Below the pieces are notes generated by a model, which was not told the DNA's origin, searched no databases, and saw only the letters and a program-made list of their open reading frames with translations. A stretch of DNA of 64,000 nucleotides, taken from positions 1-64,000 of the forward strand of contig JADLDO010000047.1 of assembly GCA_020846635.1 (NCBI GenBank). The letters are read 5' to 3'. The position numbers and the translations under genes were made by a program. This stretch comes from Caldilineaceae bacterium (lineage in GTDB: Bacteria > Chloroflexota > Anaerolineae > Caldilineales > Caldilineaceae). This document shows positions 27,903 through 35,027 of this stretch, piece by piece (position 1 is the first letter of the stretch; each line of letters starts with the position of its first letter).

Positions 27903-28991
27903 CTACACAGTCTCGGTCCCGACCGCCTGCAACTGTTCAGCCTGGTCGGTGGCAGCTAATTCTTCAATAAACTCATCCAGATCGCCGTTCATGATCGCAT
28001 CGAGCCGGTAAACCGTCTTGTTGATGCGATGATCGGTGACACGACTCTGGGGGAAGTTGTACGTACGGATCTTCTCGCTGCGGTCGCCGGAGCCGATTTG
28101 TTTGCGCCGCGCCGCGCCTGCTTCCTCCTGGCGGCGTTGTTCTTCCATGTCATAGAGACGTGAACGCAAGATGCGCATGGCCTTGAGCTTGTTTTGCAAT
28201 TGGCTCTTTTCATCCTGACAGGAGATGACAATGCCGGTGGGAAGATGGGTAATGCGTACGGCAGAATCGGTGGTGTTAACGCTTTGCCCACCAGGGCCGC
28301 TGCTGCGGAAGATGTCAATACGGATTTCGTTATCCTTGACTTCGATCTCGAAATCATCGACTTCGGGAAGCACAGCCACGCTGGCCGCGCTCGTGTGAAT
28401 ACGCCCCTGACTTTCGGTGACGGGGACGCGCTGGACGCGATGTACACCAGATTCATACTTGAGACGGCTGTAGGCCCCTTTGCCCTTAACGGCAAAGACA
28501 ACCTCTTTGAAGCCGCCCATATCGCTTTCACTGGCGCTGAGGAGTTCGGTCTTATAGTGGTGGTTCTCCGCCCAGCGTTCATACATGCGATAGAGTTCGC
28601 CCGCAAAGAGCGCGGCTTCATCACCCCCCGTACCCGCGCGCACTTCAACGATGACATTCTTGTCGTCGTTGGGGTCTTTGGGCAGGAGCAGAGCCTTGAG
28701 CTGTGCGTCTAGGGTTGCATGGTCCGCGTTGAGCTGCTCTAGCTCCATCTCCGCCAGTTCTTGCATGTCTGGGTCGCTGTTGTCCTCTAGCAGCAGTTGG
28801 TTTTCTTGAATCTGCTGCTCGATACGTTGAAAACGACGGAACGTCTCAACCAGTTCCTCTAATTCGCTTCGTTCTTGCGCCAGTTCGTTGAGCCGGCCAT
28901 AGTCGGCGATGATTTCCGGATCGGCCATTAGCTGGTCCAGTTCATCAAAACGCTCAGCGACCCTGGCAAGTTTTTCGTTTAAGGTAGCCAT
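27903..28991 (-). CDS. prfA: peptide chain release factor 1
   Basis: The class I release factor that reads UAA and UAG and triggers peptidyl-tRNA hydrolysis. It has the RF1 tripeptide PVT (residues 190-192), which separates RF1 from RF2 (SPF), and the catalytic [15 protein letters not shown] (232-246) with GGQ at 234-236. The N-terminal coiled-coil domain 1 is present. Its 362 residues are normal length. It starts 8 bp after the phosphoribosyltransferase stop codon and is followed by prmC, so the three genes form an operon. The methyltransferase downstream is expected to modify Gln236. Confidence 0.97.
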   Translation of the reverse strand: MATLNEKLARVAERFDELDQLMADPEIIADYGRLNELAQERSELEELVETFRRFQRIEQQIQENQLLLEDNSDPDMQELAEMELEQLNADHATLDAQLKALLLPKDPNDDKNVIVEVRAGTGGDEAALFAGELYRMYERWAENHHYKTELLSASESDMGGFKEVVFAVKGKGAYSRLKYESGVHRVQRVPVTESQGRIHTSAASVAVLPEVDDFEIEVKDNEIRIDIFRSSGPGGQSVNTTDSAVRITHLPTGIVISCQDEKSQLQNKLKAMRILRSRLYDMEEQRRQEEAGAARRKQIGSGDRSEKIRTYNFPQSRVTDHRINKTVYRLDAIMNGDLDEFIEELAATDQAEQLQAVGTETV

Positions 28992-28999
28992 AATCTGTT

Positions 29000-29551
29000 T
29001 TAGTCCGTAAAAATCGGTAAATGTCCCAATGCAATGACTTGGGACCAGTCGCCATCGTCGCCTTCGGTAAAGACCGCCATCTCGGCAACGATGGGGGCGT
29101 TGGCATGTTGCATCAAGAGCCGCAGCCCGCGCAGCGTGCTGCCTGTGCTAATCACATCGTCCAGCAAGATCGCATTTTTGCCTTCGACCAGGTGACGATC
29201 CTTGCCATCCAGGTAGAGCGTTTGGGGTTTGCCGGTGGTGATGCTGACGACTTCAGCCTCCAGGCAGTTGACCATATAGGGTTTGCGAATCTTGCGTGCG
29301 ACCACATAGGGCACACCCGTACGCACCGAAACCGCATGGGCCAATGGCACAGCCTTCACTTCGGGTGTAACAATGACCTCAGCAAAGGTAGGCATTTGGG
29401 CCGCCAAGAGGTCGGCTGCGCGCTCAACAATTTCAGTGTCACCCAACATATTAAAGATGGCGATTTTGACTTCGGGTGCCACTTCAAACAACGGCAGGTC
29501 ACGCGTCAACCCGCCAATGTTCACCTGATAAACACGGCCATCATAGCTCAT
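29000..29551 (-). CDS. adenine phosphoribosyltransferase-like type I PRTase
   Basis: A 183-residue type I phosphoribosyltransferase. The PRPP-binding loop is [17 protein letters not shown] (127-143), and a Pro-Glu-Val-Lys-Ala segment ([15 protein letters not shown]) forms the usual pyrophosphate loop region. ARKIRKPYM in the middle resembles the hood of adenine phosphoribosyltransferases. It could salvage adenine or act as a related xanthine/orotate-type enzyme or a regulatory PRTase. It is the first gene of an operon with prfA and prmC. A TATAAT-like -10 lies at 29620-29625 (minus strand), but I see no convincing -35. A GGAGAGGA-type purine stretch precedes the ATG. Confidence 0.85.
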   Translation of the reverse strand: MSYDGRVYQVNIGGLTRDLPLFEVAPEVKIAIFNMLGDTEIVERAADLLAAQMPTFAEVIVTPEVKAVPLAHAVSVRTGVPYVVARKIRKPYMVNCLEAEVVSITTGKPQTLYLDGKDRHLVEGKNAILLDDVISTGSTLRGLRLLMQHANAPIVAEMAVFTEGDDGDWSQVIALGHLPIFTD

Positions 29552-29672
29552 GGAGAGGAGGTCCTCGTTTGCTAATTGCGTGAATGATTTTTATCGGCCA
29601 AATAAGTAGCCAAACGAGAATTATAGCACAAGTGGTCGACTGTTGGAAAGGTGCAATTGAGGTATCGTGATC

Positions 29673-30575
29673 TCACGCTTCAACGTCCTCGATCATTTCG
29701 ATCACCGGCTCATAGCGACAGCGGCAGCCGCGCGGCGAAGTACAGCCGCGGTGGGGCAGTTCGGGAACGCGTACGACCAAGTACTCTTTGCCTAAGAAGG
29801 GGCGGCAGGTCTCACAGGTGTATTCGTCATCTGGCCCCGCGATCTCAATGCGGCGTACATGGTCGCCTCCTTTGCAGCGCTGCCAAGTCTCCTGGTTATC
29901 CACATAGAGCATCATTTCCTGCGCCTTCCAATAGGCGGCTTCGCCGGCGCTCATGTCGGGACGTGTTAGTTCCGCGCGCACAGCTTCGGGAATTTCCGAC
30001 TCCGGCACATGCCAGGTTGCCCCCCATAGGTGCTGCTCGGCGGCATAGAGCTTGAGCCAATCCTGGGTCGCTTTGCTCAACCCCTCCAGAATCCAATGAT
30101 CTAAAAAGAAGATGCGACGGGTCAGCGAGCTGTGGCTGAGCTGCGGATCCGGCCCGGTCCAACCGGACTCGCCCAGCGGGAAGCGCGCTTCATACTCGCG
30201 GCGCAGGGTCAGCGCTTCGCTCGTCTCTTTACGCTCCAGGGCAGCACGCACCTGGGGCATAATTTCCGCCTTCTCCCGCTCCAGACGCTCGCGATAGGCT
30301 TGCACCTGGGGCCTGAGGCTGGATGCCACCTGATATTGGCCCTGGGGGCTGGTTTCTAACCAGCCTAGCTTGGTAAAGAGCTTAATGGTCTCTGTATAGG
30401 GTTGTGGAAGGGCACGACTCCAGCGCTGTTGGACGCCAAGATCATGGAGCTGGCGCGGCTCGCTAAAGTGCATCAGCAAGTCAATCTGGGCGACTTGCTT
30501 CGGGTCCGTGGATTGCACCAGCGTGTCAGCATCAAGCGTCGGACCACCGCCAAATATCTTTTTTAGAAAGCTCAT
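29673..30575 (-). CDS. hypothetical protein with C-terminal Cys-rich module
   Basis: A 300-residue soluble protein I cannot place in a named family. The N-terminus is basic, followed by a helical domain of winged-helix character around ALPQPYTETIKLFTKLGWLE and a charged helix (RERLEREKAEIMPQVRAALE). Residues about 250-295 hold CETCRPFLGKEYLV, then LPHRGCTSPRGCRCR. The spacing (Cys-x2-Cys, Gly-Lys, Pro-His, Cys-x-Cys) recalls the metal-binding end of phage SPP1 gp7/Mu F-type head-morphogenesis proteins, but no other phage gene is nearby. It may be a domesticated module or a zinc-binding domain of independent origin. AGGAAA precedes the ATG by 7 bp. The upstream region contains a hairpin and four TATAAT-like boxes. 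Confidence 0.6.
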   Translation of the reverse strand: MSFLKKIFGGGPTLDADTLVQSTDPKQVAQIDLLMHFSEPRQLHDLGVQQRWSRALPQPYTETIKLFTKLGWLETSPQGQYQVASSLRPQVQAYRERLEREKAEIMPQVRAALERKETSEALTLRREYEARFPLGESGWTGPDPQLSHSSLTRRIFFLDHWILEGLSKATQDWLKLYAAEQHLWGATWHVPESEIPEAVRAELTRPDMSAGEAAYWKAQEMMLYVDNQETWQRCKGGDHVRRIEIAGPDDEYTCETCRPFLGKEYLVVRVPELPHRGCTSPRGCRCRYEPVIEMIEDVEA

Positions 30576-30595
30576 GAACTATTTCCTAAAGCAAA

Positions 30596-30628
30596 CAGGG
30601 AGCAACGCCGGGCGAGCGTTACTCCCTG
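30596..30628. other. hairpin in leader of the 29673-30575 gene
   Basis: CAGGGAGCAACGC (30596-30608) pairs with GCGTTACTCCCTG (30616-30628), 12 of 13 bases, around a 7-nt loop. It sits 21 bp ahead of the minus-strand start codon. It could be an attenuator, or the terminator of the gene at 30784. Confidence 0.5.
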
Positions 30629-30746
30629 CACACAAGGAGGAGGAAGAATGACCCAATCATAGCGCCGCTTGGTCATCTTCTCCGTAAGGGAATCACCAAT
30701 CCCATGCCACGACATTGTGCAGGGTAGAAACTATGTTGTTTTGGCG

Positions 30747-30788
30747 ATTATAACACCACTATAACGACATGATTATATCACAATTATA
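30747..30788 (-). promoter_or_regulatory. cluster of four TATAAT-like boxes, 11-bp paired spacing
   Basis: On the minus strand TATAAT occurs at 30783-30788, 30772-30777 and 30747-30752, with TATAGT at 30758-30763. The spacings are 11, 14 and 11 bp. The cluster overlaps the stop codon of the membrane-protein gene at 30784 and lies about 180 bp upstream of the next start. It may be a set of alternative -10 boxes or a direct-repeat operator. Confidence 0.4.
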
Positions 30789-31203
30789 ACACGACATAAT
30801 CAGTGCGAAGATAGCGCACCGGCACAATGGCGCTGATGAGACAGAGAACGAAGAAAAGCACCAACGCCAACTGTCCCCACAGCCCCATACCGGCAAATTC
30901 ACCGTGGAGATAGCCCACCAACAGCACAATCGCCATTGCGCCGTTGGCGATGATCATGGTGATCATGGTGGCAGTGCTGACGACTCGCTCCTGGGCCGAA
31001 AGCAGCATCTGTAACCCCAGAGCCACCAGCAGCCCACCTGCCAGGCGATAGGGCCAGAGCGCTTCGCCGTTGTAGAGACCCGCGGCTGTCATGAGTCCCC
31101 GCGGGAAGAGCAGCAGTGCGCCCACCCCCAGACCGATTACCAGCCCATTCACACGCATAACGGATCGCAACCCGCCATACAGGTCGTTCAATGAATAGGC
31201 CAA
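30784..31203 (-). CDS. small four-helix membrane protein
   Basis: A 139-residue hydrophobic protein with four predicted membrane segments (about 18-40, 51-68, 77-100, 107-128). A short cytoplasmic N-terminus contains LYGGLRSVMRVNG, and the C-terminus ends VRYLRTDYVVL. The family is unknown to me and no catalytic motif is apparent. The start is TTG at 31203, supported by AAGGA 7 bp upstream. It is transcribed divergently from the rhomboid gene across 225 bp, which contains a GAATGAT direct repeat near 31230 and no other recognisable element. Confidence 0.6.
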   Translation of the reverse strand: MAYSLNDLYGGLRSVMRVNGLVIGLGVGALLLFPRGLMTAAGLYNGEALWPYRLAGGLLVALGLQMLLSAQERVVSTATMITMIIANGAMAIVLLVGYLHGEFAGMGLWGQLALVLFFVLCLISAIVPVRYLRTDYVVL

Positions 31204-31428
31204 TACTGCTTCCTTATGCGATGATTATCCCGAATGATACTGAATGATGCGGATAAATCCGGCACGTTTGACTTTGAGTTTTGCGCCGTCTTGCATCTTG
31301 TCGAACTGTCCCTATTGTAGCGCAAAGGTCAAGCCATGCCAAGCACCATTTATCCCTTCTCGGAAGCTGGGCCGCATCTGGGAAGGTTGAGTTGAGACAC
31401 CTATTTCCCGTTCCTAAGAGCAGCCACC

Positions 31429-32037
31429 ATGTACGACATTTCACCAACTCGCCCTGAGCATCCCGTCACGCGTGCCTCCCGCCACCTGGGCCGCCATGCC
31501 GCGCTTCTAGTGACCATTGTGGTCATCCTGTGGTTCCTGGAGTTCCTCGACCAACTGATCTTTCGGGGTAGCCTTGATGGTTTTGGCATCCGCCCGCGTA
31601 CATGGAGCGGGCTGGGGCAGATTCTGATTGCGCCCTGGCTGCATGTGGGCTTTGGTCATCTGGCAGCCAATACGGTGCCGTTGGTCGTTCTGGGCTGGCT
31701 GGTGATGCTGCGCCGCACGCGCGATTTTGTGGTAGTGGCGTTGGTATCGGCGCTGGTCAGCGGCTTGGGTATCTGGCTCTTTGGCGGCGCGCACACGATC
31801 CATTTGGGCGCAAGCGGGGTGATCTTTGGCCTGTTGGGTGCGCTGCTGGCGCGTGCCTATTTTGAGCGCAGTTGGGCCGCGCTGGGCCTGGCAATTGTCG
31901 CCGGTTTGCTCTATGGCGGCATGCTCTGGGGTCTGCTGCCGGGAGCGCCGGGTGTCTCCTGGCTGGGTCATTTCTTCGGGCTGCTGGGAGGCGTGTTAGC
32001 CGCGCGGCTGCTGGCGGATGAGAATGGGGCGAGGTAA
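31429..32037 (+). CDS. rhomboid-family intramembrane serine protease
   Basis: A 202-residue, six-helix rhomboid that would cleave transmembrane substrates within the membrane. The catalytic dyad is Ser129 in [13 protein letters not shown] and His181 in [12 protein letters not shown]. The oxyanion-site motif [10 protein letters not shown] (His77, Asn81) is on the second helix. These are all the essential residues, so activity is expected. The N-terminal ~25 residues are cytoplasmic. It is followed after 35 bp by an enolase-superfamily gene; a functional link is not obvious. The substrate is unknown, and no sign of a rhomboid-specific recognition domain (GlyGly-CTERM type) is present nearby. 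Confidence 0.92.
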   Translation: MYDISPTRPEHPVTRASRHLGRHAALLVTIVVILWFLEFLDQLIFRGSLDGFGIRPRTWSGLGQILIAPWLHVGFGHLAANTVPLVVLGWLVMLRRTRDFVVVALVSALVSGLGIWLFGGAHTIHLGASGVIFGLLGALLARAYFERSWAALGLAIVAGLLYGGMLWGLLPGAPGVSWLGHFFGLLGGVLAARLLADENGAR

Positions 32038-32072
32038 GTGAGATACTTAAACAACGATAGAAAGCAACGATC

Positions 32073-33251
32073 ATGAAGATTACTGCCATCAAAACCCTGG
32101 TGGTCAACGCCGAAATGCGGAATTGGGTCTTTGTCAAGGTGGAGACCGACCAGGCTGGACTCTATGGTTGGGGCGAGGCATCGCTGGAATGGAAGACGCG
32201 TGCCGTGGTAGGCGCGGTGGAGGATTTCGCGCCGATGCTGATTGGCGAAGACCCGGAAAATATTGAGTTTCTCTATCAGAAGATGTACCGCCAATCTTTC
32301 TGGCGTTTGGGTGTGATCGGCATGTCGGCCATCTCCGGCATCGAGCAAGCCTTGTGGGACATCCGCGGCAAAGAGCTCAACCAGCCGGTCTACAAGCTGT
32401 TGGGGGGTAAGGTGCGTGACCGCGTACGTATGTATACGCATCTCGGCGGGGGTGATATGCGCGCGGTCTATGAGAGCCAATACAGCGCCGACCCGCAGGT
32501 CTTTGTGGATCGCGCCCTCGAGGTCATCAGCCGCGGTTACAACGCCGTCAAGGTGCTGATCACCCCGCCCACGGAATCACTCAACTCCATTGCCGCCTAC
32601 CAATACACCGACCGCATGATGGCCGCGCTGCGCGAGGCTGTGGGCGACGATGTGGATATTATGGTCGATTGCCACGGTCGCCACTTCCCCGCCAACGCCC
32701 TTGAATTTTGCCGGGTCTTGGCCCCCTACAAGCCCTATTTTGTCGAGGAGCCTGTGCCGCCGGAGAATATCGATGCCCTCGCCGAAGTGCGCAAGGCATC
32801 ACCGGTGCCCATTGCCACAGGCGAGCGCATTGTCACGCGCTTTGGCTTCCGCGAGATCTTTGAGAAGCAGGCTTGTCATATCATCCAGCCCGATCTCTGT
32901 CATTGTGGCGGCTTGTGGGAGGCGAAAAAGATCGCGGCCATGGCGGAAGCCTATTACCTGGGCGTTGCTCCCCACAACCCATTGGGGCCGGTTGCCAACG
33001 CCGCGGCGCTGCACTTTGCCCTGAGCACGCCCAACTTCCTGATTCAAGAGGATATGTTGACCGATGTGCCGTGGCGCTGGGAAGTGGTGCAGCACAGCCT
33101 CAAGACGGAGAATGGGCACTGGCTGGTTGCCGATGCGCCTGGGCTGGGCATCGAGATCAACGAGAGTGCCGCGGCCAAGCATCCCTTCCAGCAGGAGGTG
33201 ATCCACGCCATTACTACGCGCGCCCACGACAACGCCATTTTGGATTGGTAG
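32073..33251 (+). CDS. enolase-superfamily dehydratase, D-galactonate dehydratase-like
   Basis: A 392-residue mandelate-racemase/muconate-lactonising-enzyme superfamily member. The Mg2+ ligands are Asp199 in VDCHGRH, Glu225 in VEEPVPPEN and Glu251 in TGERIV. The general acid/base histidine is in VAPHNPLGP (His301), and His201 lies beside the first ligand as in galactonate/mannonate-type acid-sugar dehydratases. The N-terminal capping domain includes SFWRLGVIGMSAISGIEQALWD. It probably removes water from an aldonic acid (galactonate or similar) to a 2-keto-3-deoxy acid. It lies 159 bp upstream of an RraA/HMG-aldolase-like gene, so the two could form a sugar-acid catabolic pair. Substrate is inferred, not shown. 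Confidence 0.88.
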   Translation: MKITAIKTLVVNAEMRNWVFVKVETDQAGLYGWGEASLEWKTRAVVGAVEDFAPMLIGEDPENIEFLYQKMYRQSFWRLGVIGMSAISGIEQALWDIRGKELNQPVYKLLGGKVRDRVRMYTHLGGGDMRAVYESQYSADPQVFVDRALEVISRGYNAVKVLITPPTESLNSIAAYQYTDRMMAALREAVGDDVDIMVDCHGRHFPANALEFCRVLAPYKPYFVEEPVPPENIDALAEVRKASPVPIATGERIVTRFGFREIFEKQACHIIQPDLCHCGGLWEAKKIAAMAEAYYLGVAPHNPLGPVANAAALHFALSTPNFLIQEDMLTDVPWRWEVVQHSLKTENGHWLVADAPGLGIEINESAAAKHPFQQEVIHAITTRAHDNAILDW

Positions 33252-33268
33252 TTCACACTACATCAAGC

Positions 33269-33296
33269 GTACGGACACCACCTATGGTGTCCGTAC
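33269..33296 (+). terminator. hairpin downstream of the dehydratase gene
   Basis: GTACGGACACCA (33269-33280), loop CCTA, TGGTGTCCGTAC (33285-33296): a perfect 12-bp stem 17 bp past the stop codon. It is followed by AAAA rather than T, so it may act as an mRNA 3-prime stabiliser or a Rho-assisted terminator. Confidence 0.45.
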
Positions 33297-33410
33297 AAAA
33301 GTGCCACTGACCGTAAAAAGCTGCCATCGTTACTGTATGGCCCGACTTACCCAAGCTACAATGGCGACATCCAATCTCCCATCCACCCAATTCCGAGATT
33401 AGGAGGGGTC

Positions 33411-34142
33411 ATGCCAACCTTTGCGCCTGAGGTACTGGATAAACTGCGTACCTTTGATACGACGACCATCTGCAACGTGATTGAACTCTTTGAGGTGCGC
33501 CCGCGCACTGCCGGCTATATGGATGCGCGCATCAAAGCCTGTTTCCCAGCGATGCCGCCCATCGTTGGTTTTGCTGCCACCGCCACCTTCCGCGCATCGG
33601 CGCCTTTGCGTGAGGGGGAGGGGTATGGCAGCGTGCAGATGCAGATCGAGCATTTCGCCGATCTCTCCGGCCCGCCGATTGTCGTCTTTCAGGATGCGGA
33701 TGATCCATCCGTCGCCGCAACCGTGGGCGAGTTGATGTGTACGACCTATCAGGCGTTTGGCGCGGTCGGGCTGATCACCAGTGGCAGCGGGCGCGATTTA
33801 GATCGCGTGCGTGCCCTCAATTTCCCGGTCTATGCCAGCGGTGTCTGCTGCGCGCATGGATATAGCCAGATTTTGCAGATTCATATGCCGGTGCATGTGG
33901 GCGGCGTTGCGGTGCATCCCGATGACCTGCTGCATTGTGACAGTAACGGCGTCACCACGATCCCGGTGGAGATCGCTGCTGAAGTGGCGGATATTGGCTA
34001 TGACTTTGTGGCGGCGGAAGCTGTGGTGTTGGATGCGCTGCGCAGCGGCAACATTACACCCAAGTCCCATGCCGAGGCGCGCAAGGAATCTGGTGAGCGC
34101 ATCGAGAAATTGCGCCAACAGGTTTCGCGGGCGCAGAAGTAG
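33411..34142 (+). CDS. RraA-like / HMG-aldolase-family protein
   Basis: A 243-residue member of the RraA/4-hydroxy-4-methyl-2-oxoglutarate aldolase superfamily. The metal/pyruvate site is represented by ITSGSGRDLDRVRALNFPVYASG, with the Arg-Asp pair used by pyruvate aldolases. Later VHPDDLLHCDSNGVTTIPVE holds the D-x-D-x-NG-V motif of the family. The enzyme could cleave a 2-keto-3-deoxy acid or related oxo-acid into pyruvate and an aldehyde, which would fit the dehydratase just upstream. AGGAGGGG stands 3-8 bp before the ATG. RNase E regulation, as in E. coli RraA, is not implied. A strong terminator follows. Confidence 0.82.
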   Translation: MPTFAPEVLDKLRTFDTTTICNVIELFEVRPRTAGYMDARIKACFPAMPPIVGFAATATFRASAPLREGEGYGSVQMQIEHFADLSGPPIVVFQDADDPSVAATVGELMCTTYQAFGAVGLITSGSGRDLDRVRALNFPVYASGVCCAHGYSQILQIHMPVHVGGVAVHPDDLLHCDSNGVTTIPVEIAAEVADIGYDFVAAEAVVLDALRSGNITPKSHAEARKESGERIEKLRQQVSRAQK

Positions 34143-34184
34143 GACGGAAAGACATAAATCGGCGAGCTTTGGCCCATAAATGCC

Positions 34185-34221
34185 ACGAAGGCCGCTGTCT
34201 TCATTGACAGGCGGCCTTCGT
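34185..34221 (+). terminator. intrinsic terminator of the RraA-like gene
   Basis: ACGAAGGCCGCTGTC (34185-34199) pairs with GACA plus GCGGCCTTCGT (34206-34221, one G bulged) around TTCATT, followed by TTAT. It is located between convergent genes, so it may also serve the small protein gene ending at 34276. Confidence 0.75.
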
Positions 34222-34275
34222 TTATCTGAATGATTTTCAGGTGTTGGTGATTCAGTTGTGAGCCGGGCATCGGGG

Positions 34276-34470
34276 TTATCCTAGTTTTGGGGCCACGCTC
34301 GCTGGGAGCGTAAGCGTGGGTGATTGGGGTTGGCGGCGAAGTGCGCTCCACCAACTTTTTTGCGGCTTTTCTGCCATTCGTGCTAAGTGTGCCATTTGGG
34401 CTTGCTTGAGCATATCGGCTTGATGATCCCGCATCAATTCCCACTGCTGCTGACTGTGCAAGAGCTGCAT
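34276..34470 (-). CDS. small paralogous protein, second of a tandem pair
   Basis: 64 residues: a helical N-terminus (SQQQWELMRDHQADMLKQAQ) followed by LARMAEK, then a basic Trp-containing tail (SWWSALRRQP). AAGGAG stands 8 bp before the ATG at 34470, so translation is very likely. It shares the pattern His...(D/E)-Met-Leu-(K/R)-x-Ala-x-(M/I)-x-x-Leu-Ala-Arg with the protein at 34579-34806, 108 bp upstream on the same strand. Similar short highly charged proteins are scattered in Chloroflexota and Actinobacteria without a known role. It could be a small DNA- or protein-binding helix. Function is unknown. Confidence 0.6.
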   Translation of the reverse strand: MQLLHSQQQWELMRDHQADMLKQAQMAHLARMAEKPQKSWWSALRRQPQSPTLTLPASVAPKLG

Positions 34471-34578
34471 TGTGGACTCTCCTTCTGTTTGCCCCTCGAC
34501 TTGTGGTCTTGGGAGCGGGTCGTTGAGATGGTTGGTCAAGTCCCTCTTGCTTCAGCCGCGCTGCCGGCTCGTTCCGCT

Positions 34579-34806
34579 TCAGCTACTCTTGGCGTTTGCC
34601 AGTCGTTGCTGATGTTGCATTCTGTCCGACCCAACTACGTTACGAGACGGACGGCTGAAGCGAGAGAGCAGTTTGACCATGCGACCGAGCAATGATCCTG
34701 TGCCGGTGGCCTTTGGGGCCAGGCGTGCGAGGCGAATTTGTGCAGCCTCACGGAGCATCTCTTCGTGGCGTTGCCTTGCGGCATACGGGTCGAATGTTAA
34801 CGACAT
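34579..34806 (-). CDS. small paralogous protein, first of a tandem pair
   Basis: 75 residues. The N-terminal half is a helix (YAARQRHEEMLREAAQIRLA) and the C-terminal half is basic and Ser-rich (LLSRFSRPSRNVVG). AAAGGAGG stands about 9 bp before the ATG, and a consensus promoter lies 80 bp further up. The EEMLREAAQIRLARLA segment matches ADMLKQAQMAHLARMA in the next gene, so the two are duplicates. It is divergent from the pseudo-RelA/STAND operon across 220 bp of AT-rich sequence, which could couple their expression. No known domain is recognised. Confidence 0.65.
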   Translation of the reverse strand: MSLTFDPYAARQRHEEMLREAAQIRLARLAPKATGTGSLLGRMVKLLSRFSRPSRNVVGSDRMQHQQRLANAKSS

Positions 34807-34887
34807 GGTTCTCTGCCTCCTTTACGTTGTCTTGCATTCACCCCTTGAGGTGGTGTATATTAGCTGTGTATTTGCACAACTTCATTC

Positions 34888-34916
34888 AATATAACACACA
34901 GAAATGTAGTTGTCAA
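34888..34916 (-). promoter_or_regulatory. strong promoter of the small paralogue pair
   Basis: On the minus strand TTGACA (34911-34916), exactly 17 bp, then TATATT (34888-34893). The start is expected near 34881, with a leader of about 75 nt to the ATG at 34806. Confidence 0.7.
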
Positions 34917-34917
34917 T

Positions 34918-34938
34918 ACACAAAATCACGAATTGTGT
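34918..34938. promoter_or_regulatory. ACACAA-N9-TTGTGT dyad
   Basis: An inverted repeat of 6-bp arms (34918-34923, 34933-34938) just upstream of the -35 box of the small-protein promoter, in the region shared with the divergent operon. A related palindrome, CACAA-TT-TTGTG, lies inside the next gene (35241-35252), next to TATTTGCACAA, which is itself repeated at 34869-34879. Confidence 0.35.
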
Positions 34939-34990
34939 AAATTGGTTTTAGAGATTTGCGCGGGGCTAAGACGCATTGGTGAGGCGGATA

Positions 34991-35023
34991 ACCTTCCTGA
35001 AAGCCCGAAGCTTCCGGGAGGGG
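34991..35023. repeat. degenerate copy of the CCGGGAG hairpin repeat
   Basis: Left arm ACCTTCCTGAAAGC, loop CCGA, right arm AGCTTCCGGGAGGGG (35009-35023). The right arm matches the hairpins at 26930 and 55353. The GGGAGG it contains is also the best ribosome-binding site for the GTG start at 35028. Confidence 0.6.
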
Positions 35024-35027
35024 AGCG

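Noticed and set aside
30636-30662. Four-codon leader peptide (ATG at 30648) behind AGGAGG
   Set aside because: It is on the plus strand, against the flanking minus-strand genes, and has no amino-acid run that would suggest attenuation.
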